A stretch of 64,000 nucleotides of DNA, from NCBI RefSeq assembly GCF_047324175.1, contig NZ_CP178732.1, positions 5,146,001 through 5,210,000 of the forward strand. Direction: 5' to 3'. This DNA is from Acerihabitans sp015654925 (GTDB lineage: Bacteria; Pseudomonadota; Gammaproteobacteria; Enterobacterales; Enterobacteriaceae). Both the position numbers and the translations under genes were made by a program. The notes beneath the pieces were generated by a model, which ran no database searches, had not been told where the DNA came from, and worked only from the letters and a program-made list of their open reading frames with translations. Positions 50,908 through 62,203 of this stretch are shown in pieces. Each line of letters starts with the position of its first letter. The stretch's first letter is position 1.

Positions 50908-53622
50908 TCATACCGCGTAGCCAATCATTTCCAGCATTTTTTTCACCTGCTGCACCGCTTCCTGCCGCTGCCCCACCCCCAGTTTCTGATACAGATTACG
51001 GATATGGGTTTTAATGGTGGTGGACGCCACGTCCAGTTCGCCGGCGATTTGGTTATTGCTATAGCCGGAATAAATCAGGCCCAGCACTTGCCATTCGCGC
51101 TGGGTCAGGGGACTGATGCGGATAAGCTCGGGCACTTGGGGATGATGCAACAGCTGTCGCACGAAATCTTCGTCGAAATGGGCGAATTTATGCCGGTGAT
51201 GGGCGTTGATATCGCGCAAAATACGACGGGTGCGCTGCTGCTCCAGCTCCGGCAGCACATCCAGCTGGAGCAATTGGCGCAGCTGGATGCCCATGGTTTC
51301 GCCCTCAATCACGAAGTGGCTGATAAAACCGGTGCGGTTGGCCAGCGACAACGCCTCGATCAATACCCGCTGGGCATCGCTTTTACGCCCGGTTCGGCAA
51401 TAGATCAGATTATTGAGCAACAGATTGCGGTTAAGGTCGCTGACCAGATGCAGTTGCCGGGCATTATCATTTAATTCATCCAGCACCACTTCCGCTTCAT
51501 CATACTGCCCCAGCAGGATCTGGGCGCGGGCGATATTGCGCCACTGCCCCTGCAAAAAATGGTTATCCACATTATCCGGTTTCACGGTCTGATCCAGCCA
51601 GTGCGCGGCGGCCGCGGTATCGCCGGTGAGTTGCCAATACATCACCCGCGGCTTATCGGCATTGGTAATCCAGTCGCTATGGTATTCCCCGCCGCCCAGC
51701 AGGTTTTCGCAGCGGTGCAAATGGCGGCGGGCGTTGTCGAAATCGCCGCGCGCCAGGGCGATTTTGGCCAGCAGGGCCACGCACTGCAACTGCTGCGACG
51801 GCTCGGCGTTGGCCAGCACCTTGACGCCGGCATTGGCGGCCTGTTCCGCTTCATCGAGACGCGCCCAGGACCAGAGCAATTGCGCGCGCAGACGCAGCAA
51901 AAACTCATGCATCGGCAGTTGTTCCAGATGCTGTTCGCCCACCAGTTCAAAAGCTTTGTCCTGAATCTCATAAGCGGCCTGCAAATATCCCTGCGCAATC
52001 AGGATTTCACTTTGCTGCAATAACGCCCACAGGGCGTAATGGCATACGCCGCGCTGGCGCGCCATCTGCTCGGTCTGCTGCATCATGGACAAGGCATAGG
52101 TCAGCCGTCCCTTGCAGTGCGCGACTTCGCCGGTCACCGACATGGCGACGATGCGGCCGTTGTAATTGGATTGCGGCAAAAACCGCAGCGCTTCGGCCGC
52201 CAGGGTTTCCGCTTCATCGGGCTTGCCGGTATTAATCGCCACCTGGGCCAGCAGGGCATTGAACTCCGCCAGCAGCCAGGGCGAAATATCCAGCTTGCGC
52301 GCGGCCATCTCCGCTTTATCGTGGGCCAGTAAGTTCGCCACTTCGCCGCACCGGTGCTGGCTTTGCGCCAGCCAGCCTTTGAGCAGCACCAGCCTGGGGC
52401 GCAGGATCAGCACCTCATAAGGCACATGTTTCAGGCATCGATCCAACAGCGCCAGTGCGCCGTGATTAAACAGCGTCCAGCCATTCTCCAGCAGAATCTG
52501 GCATATCAGATTCAGATCGTTGGCCGCCATCGCATGGTGGATAGCTTCCGCCGGATAGCCCAATTCCAGCCAGCCCGCGGCGGCGCTGCGGTGAATTTCG
52601 GGTAACTCCGCCGGCAGCTCCCACTGGCAGCGCTGGCGCAGGAAGCTGGCGAACAGCGGATGGAAGCGGAACCACTCGCCGGTATCATCCATGCGCTGGA
52701 TAAATAGCCCCTGATGCTCGGTCCGCTCCAGGCGCTGCTGGCCGTTGCCTTCGCCGGTGAGACGATCGATCAGCACATCGTTCATGGAGCGCAGCAAAGA
52801 GCAGCGCAGCAAAAAACGGCGGGTGGCGGCGTCGACCCGGTCGAGCACTTCATCCACCAGATAATCGGATAAATGGCTGGCATTGATGCCGGACAGCCGC
52901 CGGGCGGTTTTACTGGCCGGCGTGTCCGACTGCCGGGAGGAGAGCACAATCAGCTGTAGCGCCGTCGCCCAGCCCGCCACCTCGTCGCACAACCGATCGC
53001 TGTCCTGGGATTCAATGGTCATGCCGAGGCGGCAGTCGAAAAACTGCTTGGCCTCCTCATGGTTAAAGGCTAATTGCTGGCTGCCGATTTCCAGCAATTG
53101 ATCGCGTACCCGCAGATTGGCGATCCCCAGCGACGGCAGGTTGCGCGAGAGCAAAATCAGCTTGAGATTTTCCGGCTGGTGACGCAGCAGCCCGCGCATG
53201 GCCTCGTGGATCACATTGTTGGTAATCAGATGGAAATCATCAATGACCACGAATACCGGCGTGGCCCAGTTGGATAAATCCATCGCCAATTGGTCAAACA
53301 GCGACCCCAGGGTGGCATATTGATGTTTTTGCGCCAGGGCTTCGCTGCGCAGACAATGCCCCCCCGTCGCTTCCTGGATCGCCGCCACAAAATAATTGGC
53401 GAACCGCTCGGGTTCGTTATCGCTTTCATCCAGTGAATACCACCCCAGATTCTGCCTGGTCGCCGCCCACTGCGCCACCAGCGTGGTTTTGCCATAACCG
53501 GCGGGACTGGTGAGCAACGCCAGACGATAATTGGCCGCCGCGGATAAACGATCGAGTAAGCGCTGACGCATAACGGTGTTATTCAGCTTCACCGGCCGTC
53601 TGAGTTTCGATGGGATTAACAT
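50908..53622 (-). CDS. malT: MalT, transcriptional activator of the maltose regulon
   Basis: A 904-residue STAND-type ATPase activator that responds to ATP and maltotriose. ATG 53622 (MLIPSKLRRPVKLNNTV) is the E. coli-like start. Walker A SPAGYGKTT lies near 39-47, the DT3 sensor repeats fill the middle, and the LuxR-type helix-turn-helix (LTQREWQVLGLIYSGYSNNQIAGELDVASTTIKTH) is at the C-terminus. It is divergent from the malQ remnant, where E. coli has malPQ. Target boxes are seen in front of malQ and between malE and malK. Confidence 0.96.
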   Translation of the reverse strand: MLIPSKLRRPVKLNNTVMRQRLLDRLSAAANYRLALLTSPAGYGKTTLVAQWAATRQNLGWYSLDESDNEPERFANYFVAAIQEATGGHCLRSEALAQKHQYATLGSLFDQLAMDLSNWATPVFVVIDDFHLITNNVIHEAMRGLLRHQPENLKLILLSRNLPSLGIANLRVRDQLLEIGSQQLAFNHEEAKQFFDCRLGMTIESQDSDRLCDEVAGWATALQLIVLSSRQSDTPASKTARRLSGINASHLSDYLVDEVLDRVDAATRRFLLRCSLLRSMNDVLIDRLTGEGNGQQRLERTEHQGLFIQRMDDTGEWFRFHPLFASFLRQRCQWELPAELPEIHRSAAAGWLELGYPAEAIHHAMAANDLNLICQILLENGWTLFNHGALALLDRCLKHVPYEVLILRPRLVLLKGWLAQSQHRCGEVANLLAHDKAEMAARKLDISPWLLAEFNALLAQVAINTGKPDEAETLAAEALRFLPQSNYNGRIVAMSVTGEVAHCKGRLTYALSMMQQTEQMARQRGVCHYALWALLQQSEILIAQGYLQAAYEIQDKAFELVGEQHLEQLPMHEFLLRLRAQLLWSWARLDEAEQAANAGVKVLANAEPSQQLQCVALLAKIALARGDFDNARRHLHRCENLLGGGEYHSDWITNADKPRVMYWQLTGDTAAAAHWLDQTVKPDNVDNHFLQGQWRNIARAQILLGQYDEAEVVLDELNDNARQLHLVSDLNRNLLLNNLIYCRTGRKSDAQRVLIEALSLANRTGFISHFVIEGETMGIQLRQLLQLDVLPELEQQRTRRILRDINAHHRHKFAHFDEDFVRQLLHHPQVPELIRISPLTQREWQVLGLIYSGYSNNQIAGELDVASTTIKTHIRNLYQKLGVGQRQEAVQQVKKMLEMIGYAV

Positions 53623-53770
53623 GAATTTTCTTATTATCCTGATGCTGCGAAACAAAGGGCAAACTAATGCAAACCAATGTAATGATAATGTAACTAATTA
53701 TTGCCCAAGGTTATCCATTTCCCATTTTGTTAAATTGCGCCCTGTCACAATTTTAACTACGCCTTGCCGC

Positions 53771-53806
53771 TCATCCCTATTTAACTGGCCATCGGGAGGA
53801 TGAGGA
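53771..53806. promoter_or_regulatory. Candidate MalT boxes ahead of malQ
   Basis: CTCATCCC (53771-53778, reverse orientation) and GGGAGGATGAGG (53795-53806) resemble the MalT box GGGGAkGAGG. The 12-base sequence GGGAGGATGAGG recurs, inverted, in the malE-malK gap at 59354-59365, which supports both. Confidence 0.6.
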
Positions 53807-53915
53807 ATCTAAACGCCGACGTCATGATAGTTGCGGATAACTCTATCAACCGCACGCGGGCGGGGCTGGTCGGCGCCCGCGATGCGCACCACGCAACCTG
53901 GCGCCGGAGGGGCGA

Positions 53916-55529
53916 ATGGAACCATCCTGTTTGGAGCAACTGTCCGCCCGGGCCGGCATCGGCGCGGAATATATTAATGCCAGCGGCCAGCGGCAGACCA
54001 TTGAGCCGCAGATCCTGCGGCGTCTGTTGGCCGTCATGGGAAACCGGACCGGATCGCCCGAGGCGCCGCCGTCTCCGGTGCCCGAGGTATTCGTGCGTCG
54101 CCAGGATGAGCCGGCGGCCCTGCGGCCCGCGGGCCAAGGCGGGTATCGCTGGCGCCTGATGACCGAACAGGGCGAAATCCACCGCGGCGCGGTAAATGCC
54201 GGCCAGGCGCTGGCGCTGCCGCCCGCTTTGCCGTGCGGCTACCATCTGTTGTTCCTCGCCCAGGGGAAGGATACGTGGCACTGCCGGGTGATTATCGCCC
54301 CGGAACGCTATTATCAGCCGCCGGCTTTAACCGCCGGGCGCAAGCTGTGGGGAACCTGCGTCCAGCTCCATACGCTGCGTTCGGCCGCCAATTGGGGCAT
54401 CGGCGATACCGGCGATCTAAAAACCATGGTGCGGGACGTCGCGCGGCGCGGCGGCGCCTTTATCGGCCTTGATCCGATTCATGCGCTTTATCCGGCGCTG
54501 CCGGACAACGCCAGTCCCTACAGCCCGTCGTCGCGGCGCTGGCTGAATACGTTATATATCGATGTGAACGATATTGAGGATTTCCAGCACAGCCCGGCGG
54601 CGCAGCGGTGGCGGCGGCAAGCGGACGTGCGGCAAACCCTTGCCGAGGTGCGCGCCGCCGACCAGGTGGATTATCCCCGGGTGGCGCGGTTGAAGATGAC
54701 GGCGCTGCGCCTGGCCTGGCAGCAGTTTTTGCTGCGCCCCCCGGCTGACGGCCAGCGGGCGGACTTTGACGATTTCAGGCTGCGCGGCGGTGAAAGCCTG
54801 CGCGGCCAGGGCGTGTTTGATGCGCTGCATGCGCATTTGCTGGCGCAGGACCCCGCGTTTTCGGGCTGGCAGGCGTGGCCGCAAGACTACCGCATCGCCG
54901 AGGGCGCGGCGGTGGGCGCGTTTTGCCGGCGTTATCCCCTGGAAGTGGAATTTTATCTCTGGCTACAGTGGCTGGCCGACCGGCAATTCACGCAGTGCTA
55001 CGCGCTCAGCCGCGAGATGGGCATGCCCATCGGTTTATACCGCGATTTGGCGGTGGGCGAAAGCGACGGCGGCGCCGAAACCTGGAACGACCCCGGCTTG
55101 TATTGCCTGGGAGCCTCGGTGGGGGCGCCGCCGGATATTCTGGGGCCGCAGGGGCAAAACTGGGGGCTGGCGCCCATGGACCCCAAGGTGCTGTTCGCCC
55201 GTGGCTATCAGCCGTTTATCGATCTGCTGCGTTCGAATATGCGCGGCTGCGGCGCGCTGCGCATCGATCACGTGATGTCGCTGCTGCGCCTGTGGTGGAT
55301 ACCGCGGGGCGATCCGGCCGCCCTGGGAGCGTATGTGTATTATCCGCTGGACGATCTGCTGGCGATCCTGGCGCTGGAAAGCCAGCGCCACGGCTGCATG
55401 GTGATTGGCGAGGACCTGACGGTACTTAACGCGGAAGATGGGCAAAAAAAATGGCGACACGAGGTCGCCAAAATGCGGGACTTAGACACAGACACGAACA
55501 CCGAACATACGCAATTACAGCCAAAATGA
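53916..55529 (+). pseudogene. malQ: malQ (4-alpha-glucanotransferase), 3'-truncated
   Basis: The first about 500 residues match MalQ well: LWGTCVQLHTLRSAANWGIGD, DPIHALYPALPDNASPYSPSSRRWLN, GALRIDHVMSLLRLWWIP and the acid/base region VIGEDL. E. coli MalQ has 694 residues. Here homology stops just after GEDL, and about 35 unrelated codons follow to a TGA at 55529. That tail is encoded by the malEFG terminator region. The last about 190 residues, including part of the catalytic barrel, are lost, so the enzyme should be inactive. malP, which precedes malQ in E. coli, is also missing. Confidence 0.85.
55444..55470 (-). terminator. malEFG terminator inside the malQ remnant frame
   Basis: On the minus strand TGGCGAC and GTCGCCA pair around a CTCGT loop and are followed by eight T residues (the A-run at 55444-55451 on the plus strand). 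It ends the malE-malF-malG transcript about 60 bases after malG and lies within the 3' tail of the truncated malQ. Confidence 0.8.
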
Positions 55530-55531
55530 CG

Positions 55532-56422
<891 letters not shown>

Positions 56423-56433
56423 CGTTGTTCCCC

Positions 56434-58005
56434 TTAATCCGTATTCAGGCGCATGGCTTTCAGGTTAAGCACCGCCAACCCCCCCACCAGCAAGAAAATA
56501 ATGGTGGCGATGGCGGCGGCCAGGCCAAAATCCTGCCCGCCGCCCCCTTCAAACGCGATCCGATAGGTATAACTTACCAGCAGGTCGGTATAACCGGCCG
56601 GGGTGGTGGTGCCGAGGCGATCCGGCCCGCCGTTGGTCAGCAACTGGATCAGGACGAAATTATTAAAATTAAAGGCGAAACTGGCAATCATCAGCGGCGC
56701 GAGCGGTTTTATCAGCAGCGGCAAAGTGATAAAGAAAAAGTTTTGCAGCGGCCCCGCCCCGTCCATGGCCGAGGCCTCATATAAATCATCCGGGATGGAT
56801 TTCAGCAGCCCCATGCACAAGATCATCATATAGGGATACCCCAGCCAGGTATTGACCACCACCAGCATCAGCCTGGCCAGCGCCGGGTCATTGAACCAGC
56901 CGGGTTGAATCCCGAACAGGGCATGCAGCATCAGGTTGATTTCGCCGAAGCTCTGGTTGAACAGCCCCTTGAAAATCAGGATGGAGATAAACGACGGCAC
57001 GGCATAGGGCAAAATCAGCAGCAGGCGGTAGACGGCGCGGCCTTTCAGCGCCTCCCATTGCACCACGCAGGCCAGCACCATGCCCATCGCCACGGTCAAG
57101 ATCACCGTCAGCAGGGAAAACGCGATCGTCCAGATGAAAATCCATAAAAACGGTTGCTGAATTCCCCGATCCTGTACGACCCGCAGGAAGTTTTTCCACC
57201 CCACCGGAACGGTAAAACCGGGGGTGAGCACGTCGCCGGTAAACTGCCCGCCGGCGCCGATCCCTTGATAAAACCCCGTAGCGGGATTGGGCCGGTAGAC
57301 CACCCCGGTCTGGCTATGGATCAGGCTGTTTTGCCCGCCCGGCGTATAGAGCGGCTCCAGGCTGGAAAACTGCCGCAGGGAACTCATACGCAGCCGTTGA
57401 CCGTCCGGCAATTGCAGCGTCAGGCGGCTCAAGGCCTGGCGATGCTGAGTCACGGCGCGCAGCAGGGCGCGGTCCCCCGCCGGCGCGGCGTCGGTGTCGA
57501 TCAGCGGGAGGGTTTGTTCCGACTCGCCGTCGAGACGCACGGGGGATGAAACCAGCAGCGCGCCGCTGCCGGGATCGGTTAATACCAGTTGCCAGGCGGG
57601 CCCCGCCGCATACAGGCCGAATGCATAGGGTTTGCCCGATAAGAGCTGCTGTTCGCGCAGCACCGCCGACGCGCGTTCAAACGTCAATTGATGGGTGCTG
57701 CTGTAGTTGGTAAACGCGATGGCGATGGTACAGATCAGCGGAAACAGCACGAACAGCCCGACCCCCGCCAGCCCCGGATAAACATAGCGCCATGCATAGG
57801 CCCGGGCGTTGGCGAAAATAGTCAATCCCACGCTGGCCAGGATCACCGTCATCATGGCGAACAGATATTCGCCCTGGGCATACATCGGTATCACCAGCCA
57901 GGCGATCGACAGGGCGGAAAAAACCACGGCCAGCCACTTCACCGGCGGCTTTCGCCACCAGCCGGTTCGCTTGCGGGACGGTATGATGGGATCAATGACT
58001 GTCAT
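56434..58005 (-). CDS. malF: MalF, maltose ABC permease
   Basis: A 523-residue permease (514 in E. coli) with the large periplasmic P2 loop (about 95-275) between the third and fourth membrane segments. The EAA loop reads EASAMDGAGPLQNFFFITLPLLIKP. Second gene of malEFG. Confidence 0.97.
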   Translation of the reverse strand: MTVIDPIIPSRKRTGWWRKPPVKWLAVVFSALSIAWLVIPMYAQGEYLFAMMTVILASVGLTIFANARAYAWRYVYPGLAGVGLFVLFPLICTIAIAFTNYSSTHQLTFERASAVLREQQLLSGKPYAFGLYAAGPAWQLVLTDPGSGALLVSSPVRLDGESEQTLPLIDTDAAPAGDRALLRAVTQHRQALSRLTLQLPDGQRLRMSSLRQFSSLEPLYTPGGQNSLIHSQTGVVYRPNPATGFYQGIGAGGQFTGDVLTPGFTVPVGWKNFLRVVQDRGIQQPFLWIFIWTIAFSLLTVILTVAMGMVLACVVQWEALKGRAVYRLLLILPYAVPSFISILIFKGLFNQSFGEINLMLHALFGIQPGWFNDPALARLMLVVVNTWLGYPYMMILCMGLLKSIPDDLYEASAMDGAGPLQNFFFITLPLLIKPLAPLMIASFAFNFNNFVLIQLLTNGGPDRLGTTTPAGYTDLLVSYTYRIAFEGGGGQDFGLAAAIATIIFLLVGGLAVLNLKAMRLNTD

Positions 58006-58094
58006 AACCTTTCCTGTACATCGGTGGCCACCGGCGCGCCATTCGCCGCCGCGGCACGCATCGGGCGGCGCTTCGCCGCCCGATGGTTACGGGT

Positions 58095-59288
58095 TTATTT
58101 GGTAATCCGGTCCTTTACTCCATCCAGGGCCTGCTGGACGCTTTGCTTACCGTTAATGGCATTAACCACCGCGCTGCGCTCGGCATACCAAAAGGCGCTC
58201 ATCTGCGGAATGTTCGGCATGATCTCCCCGCGCTGGGCATTATCCATGGTCGCGGCGATGCGCGGGTCCTTGGCCAGCTCGGCCTGGTAGCTTTTCAGCG
58301 CCACCGCGCCCAGGGGTTTGTCTTTGTTCATGGCATCCAGGCCGTCTTTGGTCAGCAGGTAATTTTCCAAAAATTCTTTCGCCAGTTCTTTATTGGGGCT
58401 GGCGGCGTTAATGCCGGCGCTCAGTACCCCGACAAACGGTTTCGACGCTTTACCCTGGAAGGTGGGCAGCAACGCTACGCCATAGTGAACGCCGCTTTTT
58501 TCCAGATTGCCCCACGCCCAGGGGCCGTCGATGGTCATGGCCGTTTGCCCCTTATTAAAGGCGGCGTCGGCAACGGAATAGTCGGTATCGGCGCTGATAT
58601 GCTTGTTTTTGATCAAATCGACGATAAATTGCAGCCCGGCCACGGAGCCGGCGTTATTGACCCCCACATCCTTGACGCTGTACCCGCCGTTCTCCGGTTT
58701 AAACGCATAACCGCCGGCGGCGGCGATAATCGGCCAGGTAAAATAGGGTTCCTGCAGGTTCCACATAATGGCGCTTTTACCTTTGGCGCGCAGTCGGGTA
58801 TCCAGCGCCGGGATCTCTTCCCAGGTGGTCGGCGGGGTGGCGATCAGGTCTTTATTGTAAATCAGCGACAGGGATTCCACCGCGATGGGATAACCGATGA
58901 GCTTGCCGTTATAACGCACCGCGTCCCAGGTAAAGGGGAACAGCTTTTCCTGGAAGGCTTTATCCGGAGTCACTTGCGCCAGCAGGCCGGACTGGGCATA
59001 ACCGCCAAACCGGTCGTGCGCCCATAAAATAATATCCGGGCCGTCGCCGGTCGCCGCCACCTGGGGATATTTTTCCTCCAGCTTATCGGGATGCTCGACG
59101 CTGACTTTGATGCCCGTATCCTGTTCGAATTGCTTGCCGACCTCGGCCAGGCCGTTATAACTCTTATCGCCGTTGATCCAGATAAGCAGCCGGCCTTCCT
59201 CGATTTTGGCAAACGCCGAAGAGCAGATCATCGCCGACATTACGGCGGAAAGTGTCAGAATGCGTATAGCGGATTTCATGGCAAGCAT
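58095..59288 (-). CDS. malE: MalE, maltose/maltodextrin-binding protein
   Basis: A 397-residue periplasmic binding protein. The signal peptide ends at SSAFA-KIEEG, the same cleavage context as E. coli MalE. WINGDKSYNGLAEVG, ATGDGPDIILWAHDRFGGYAQSG and NIPQMSAFWYAERSAVVNA are clear. AAGGATGGAATT precedes the ATG. It is divergent from malK. Confidence 0.97.
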   Translation of the reverse strand: MLAMKSAIRILTLSAVMSAMICSSAFAKIEEGRLLIWINGDKSYNGLAEVGKQFEQDTGIKVSVEHPDKLEEKYPQVAATGDGPDIILWAHDRFGGYAQSGLLAQVTPDKAFQEKLFPFTWDAVRYNGKLIGYPIAVESLSLIYNKDLIATPPTTWEEIPALDTRLRAKGKSAIMWNLQEPYFTWPIIAAAGGYAFKPENGGYSVKDVGVNNAGSVAGLQFIVDLIKNKHISADTDYSVADAAFNKGQTAMTIDGPWAWGNLEKSGVHYGVALLPTFQGKASKPFVGVLSAGINAASPNKELAKEFLENYLLTKDGLDAMNKDKPLGAVALKSYQAELAKDPRIAATMDNAQRGEIMPNIPQMSAFWYAERSAVVNAINGKQSVQQALDGVKDRITK

Positions 59289-59651
59289 AATTCCATCCTT
59301 TCTGTTAGCAGACCTTCTTTTTCAACGGACATGGTGCGCATAAGCGCCGGCGGCCTCATCCTCCCCCTCCCTACGCCCCTGGCGGCCCGACTGTGACCGC
59401 TTTAACACTCCGGGGGAATTTGCGGTCCATACCACATAAAACATGCTGCATATTTGTCGCCGGCATCACGCTTTTAGCGTTACGGCGCCTGACGGCGCCC
59501 GAAAAAAGTTTTCCCGTCCTCCCGCCGCCTCCCCCTTGAAAAAAAACGGACCGGATGATTTACGTCCCCCGCATTTCACTCACACTTGCCGACACTTGAT
59601 GCCGACCCGCCGTCGGACAACGCGGCGTAGATAGTGGGAAAGGAAGTGCAT
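59289..59651. promoter_or_regulatory. Divergent malE-malK promoter region with MalT boxes
   Basis: About 360 bases without a gene. A reverse MalT box (CCTCATCCTCCC, 59354-59365) matches the one before malQ. Further box-like sequences are at 59515-59524 and 59526-59535. In E. coli this region also binds CRP; no convincing CRP site was fixed here. Confidence 0.6.
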
Positions 59652-60761
59652 ATGGCAAGCGTGGCCCTGCGCAATGTCTGCAAAAGTTACGGTGACAATG
59701 TGATTTCCAGCGATATCAACCTGGATATCGGCGAGGGAGAGTTCGTGGTGTTTGTCGGGCCGTCGGGCTGCGGCAAATCCACCTTGCTGAGAATGATTGC
59801 CGGACTTGAGGATATTACCTCCGGAGAGCTGCATATCAACGGCCGCCGGATGAATGATATCCCCCCCGCCGAGCGCGGAGTGGGCATGGTGTTCCAGTCC
59901 TATGCGCTTTATCCCCACCTGTCGGTGGCGGGCAATATGTCCTTCGGCCTGAAACTCGCCGGGGTCAAAAAGGAAGAAATCGATCGCCGGGTAAACCAGG
60001 TGGCGGACATTCTCCAGCTCGGCCATCTGCTGAGCCGCCGCCCCAAGGCGCTATCAGGGGGGCAGCGCCAGCGCGTCGCCATCGGCCGGACGCTGGTGGC
60101 CGAACCCCAGGTGTTTTTGCTGGATGAACCGCTGTCGAATCTCGACGCCGCACTCAGGGTACAGATGCGCATCGAGATTTCACGCCTGCATAAACGCCTG
60201 CGGCGCACGATGATTTATGTCACCCACGATCAAACCGAGGCCATGACGCTGGCGGATACGATCGTGGTGCTTAACGCCGGCAGCGTGGCGCAAACCGGCA
60301 AACCGCTGGAACTGTATCACTACCCCGCCAACCGTTTCGTGGCCGGGTTTATCGGCTCGCCGAAGATGAATTTTCTGCCGGTAAAAGTGACCGCCATCGC
60401 CATTGATCAGGTACAGGTTGAATTGCCCAACGGCCAGCAAGTGTGGCTGCCGGTGGACAGCAGCCGGGTGGAGGTCGGGGCCAATATGTCGCTGGGCATC
60501 AGGCCGGAGCATTTGCTGCTGAGCAGCATTGCGGACGTGCTGCTGCAAGGCATAGTCCAGGTGGTTGAGCAACTGGGGTATGAAACCCTGATCCATATAC
60601 AAATTCCCTCCATTCGCCTCGATCTGGTGTATCGCCAGAACGACGTGGTGCTAGTGAATGAGGGTGCCATATTCGCTATCGGCCTGCCGCCCGAGCGTTG
60701 CCATTTATTCCGAGAGGATGGTAGCGCCTGCCGTCGGTTACATCAGGAACCGGGCGTATGA
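59652..60761 (+). CDS. malK: MalK, maltose ABC ATPase and regulator
   Basis: A 369-residue ATPase (371 in E. coli). ATG 59652 has AGGAAG upstream. Walker A GPSGCGKST (about 36-44), signature LSGGQRQRVAIGRTL (about 134), Walker B FLLDEPLSNLDA. The C-terminal about 130 residues are the regulatory domain, which binds MalT and EIIA-Glc in E. coli. First gene of malK-lamB-malM. Confidence 0.97.
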   Translation: MASVALRNVCKSYGDNVISSDINLDIGEGEFVVFVGPSGCGKSTLLRMIAGLEDITSGELHINGRRMNDIPPAERGVGMVFQSYALYPHLSVAGNMSFGLKLAGVKKEEIDRRVNQVADILQLGHLLSRRPKALSGGQRQRVAIGRTLVAEPQVFLLDEPLSNLDAALRVQMRIEISRLHKRLRRTMIYVTHDQTEAMTLADTIVVLNAGSVAQTGKPLELYHYPANRFVAGFIGSPKMNFLPVKVTAIAIDQVQVELPNGQQVWLPVDSSRVEVGANMSLGIRPEHLLLSSIADVLLQGIVQVVEQLGYETLIHIQIPSIRLDLVYRQNDVVLVNEGAIFAIGLPPERCHLFREDGSACRRLHQEPGV

Positions 60762-60800
60762 GTCTGCCTGCTCGCAGGCAATAATAATCTGGAGAAAATA

Positions 60801-62090
60801 ATGACTAACCTACGCATATTACCTTTGTCAGTGGCTATCCTCGCCGGTGCGGTCTCCGCTCAGGCGATGGCGGTGGATTTTGGCGGTTACGCCCGTTCCG
60901 GTATCGGCTGGACCGGTAGCGGCGGTGAACAGCAATGCTTCAAAGCCACCGGTGCTTCGAGTAAGTATCGTCTCGGTAACGAGTGCGAAACCTACGCCGA
61001 ACTTAAGTTAGGCCAGGAGCTGTGGCGCGATGGCGATCGCAGCTTCTATTTCGATACCAACGTCGGCTATTCCGTTTCGCAACGCAATGACGACGAGCAG
61101 CTGGAACCGAGCTTCCGTGAAGTGAACGTCCAGGGTAAAAATATTATCGACTGGGCGCCTGGCTCCACGCTGTGGGCCGGTAAACGATTCTATCAACGTC
61201 ACGACGTTCATATGATCGACTTTTACTACTGGGACGTTTCCGGTCCCGGCGCCGGTTTGGAAAACATCGATCTGGGCTTCGGCAAACTGTCGCTGGCGGT
61301 CACCCGCAACAGCGAAGCCGGCGGTTCGTATGGCTATATCGACAACCAGCTCAATCAAGTGCCGACCATCAACGACATCTATGACGTGCGTATCGCCGAG
61401 TTGGAAACCAACCCCGGCGGCAAGCTGGAGTTCGGCGTCGACTATGGCCGGGCCAACGTCCAGGATCACTTTAGCCTGGCTGACGGCGCAACCAAAGACG
61501 GTGCGATGGCCACGGTGGAACACACCCAAAGTATCGGCAACGGCTTTAACAAATTTGTCGTGCAATACGCGACGGACGCCATGACCACCGACAATACCGG
61601 TCGTCCGCACGGCTCCTACGTGGATAACGACGGCCATATGATCCGCGTGCTCGACCATGGCGGCCTGGACTTCAACGACAAGTGGGCAATGATGTATGTC
61701 GGTATGTTCCAGGATATCGACCGCGACAATAATAACGGCACCACCTGGTACACCGTGGGCGTACGCCCGATGTACAAATGGACGCCAATCATGAGCACCC
61801 TGCTGGAAGTGGGTTATGACAACGTCAAATCCCAGCGCACCAGCGATCGCAACGATCAGTACAAAATCACCCTGGCCCAGCAGTGGCAGGCGGGCGACAG
61901 CATTTTTGCCCGTCCGGCTATCCGTTTGTTCGCCACGTATGCCAAGTGGAATGAAAAATGGGGCTACGGCAACAACGACGCGGGCTATGCCAACGGCATC
62001 GCTTACCGGGATAACAATACGACCACCTTTAGCCGCGGCAACGACAACGAAATGTCCTTCGGCGTGCAAATGGAAGCCTGGTGGAAATAA
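60801..62090 (+). CDS. lamB: LamB, maltoporin
   Basis: A 429-residue outer-membrane maltoporin (446 in E. coli). The signal peptide ends near AQAMA-VDF. YARSGIGWTGSGGEQQCF, KFRLGNE-like KYRLGNECETYAELKLGQ, and the C-terminal FGVQMEAWWK are typical. CTGGAGAAAATA precedes the ATG. A GC hairpin after the stop may lower expression of malM. Confidence 0.96.
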   Translation: MTNLRILPLSVAILAGAVSAQAMAVDFGGYARSGIGWTGSGGEQQCFKATGASSKYRLGNECETYAELKLGQELWRDGDRSFYFDTNVGYSVSQRNDDEQLEPSFREVNVQGKNIIDWAPGSTLWAGKRFYQRHDVHMIDFYYWDVSGPGAGLENIDLGFGKLSLAVTRNSEAGGSYGYIDNQLNQVPTINDIYDVRIAELETNPGGKLEFGVDYGRANVQDHFSLADGATKDGAMATVEHTQSIGNGFNKFVVQYATDAMTTDNTGRPHGSYVDNDGHMIRVLDHGGLDFNDKWAMMYVGMFQDIDRDNNNGTTWYTVGVRPMYKWTPIMSTLLEVGYDNVKSQRTSDRNDQYKITLAQQWQAGDSIFARPAIRLFATYAKWNEKWGYGNNDAGYANGIAYRDNNTTTFSRGNDNEMSFGVQMEAWWK

Positions 62091-62203
62091 AGTCTGATGC
62101 CTCTTGCCCGCGCGGGTCGGGAGGCAACGGATAAGTACTTGGCGGGCATGAGCTACTTGCCTGGCGCTTGCCCGCCGCTCATCACGCTGATAAGGCGATA
62201 ATA

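Noticed and set aside
53732..53753. CRP site in the malT-malQ gap
   Set aside because: ATTGCGCC and GTCACAAT are partly symmetric, but the spacing between half-sites is four bases rather than the six CRP needs.
53800..54159. 119-codon plus-strand ORF before malQ, tested as a malP remnant
   Set aside because: Its translation has no similarity that I recognise to the start or end of maltodextrin phosphorylase, and most of it overlaps malQ in another frame.
58083..59027. 314-codon plus-strand ORF
   Set aside because: Antisense to malE; no motif and codon pattern follows the opposite frame.
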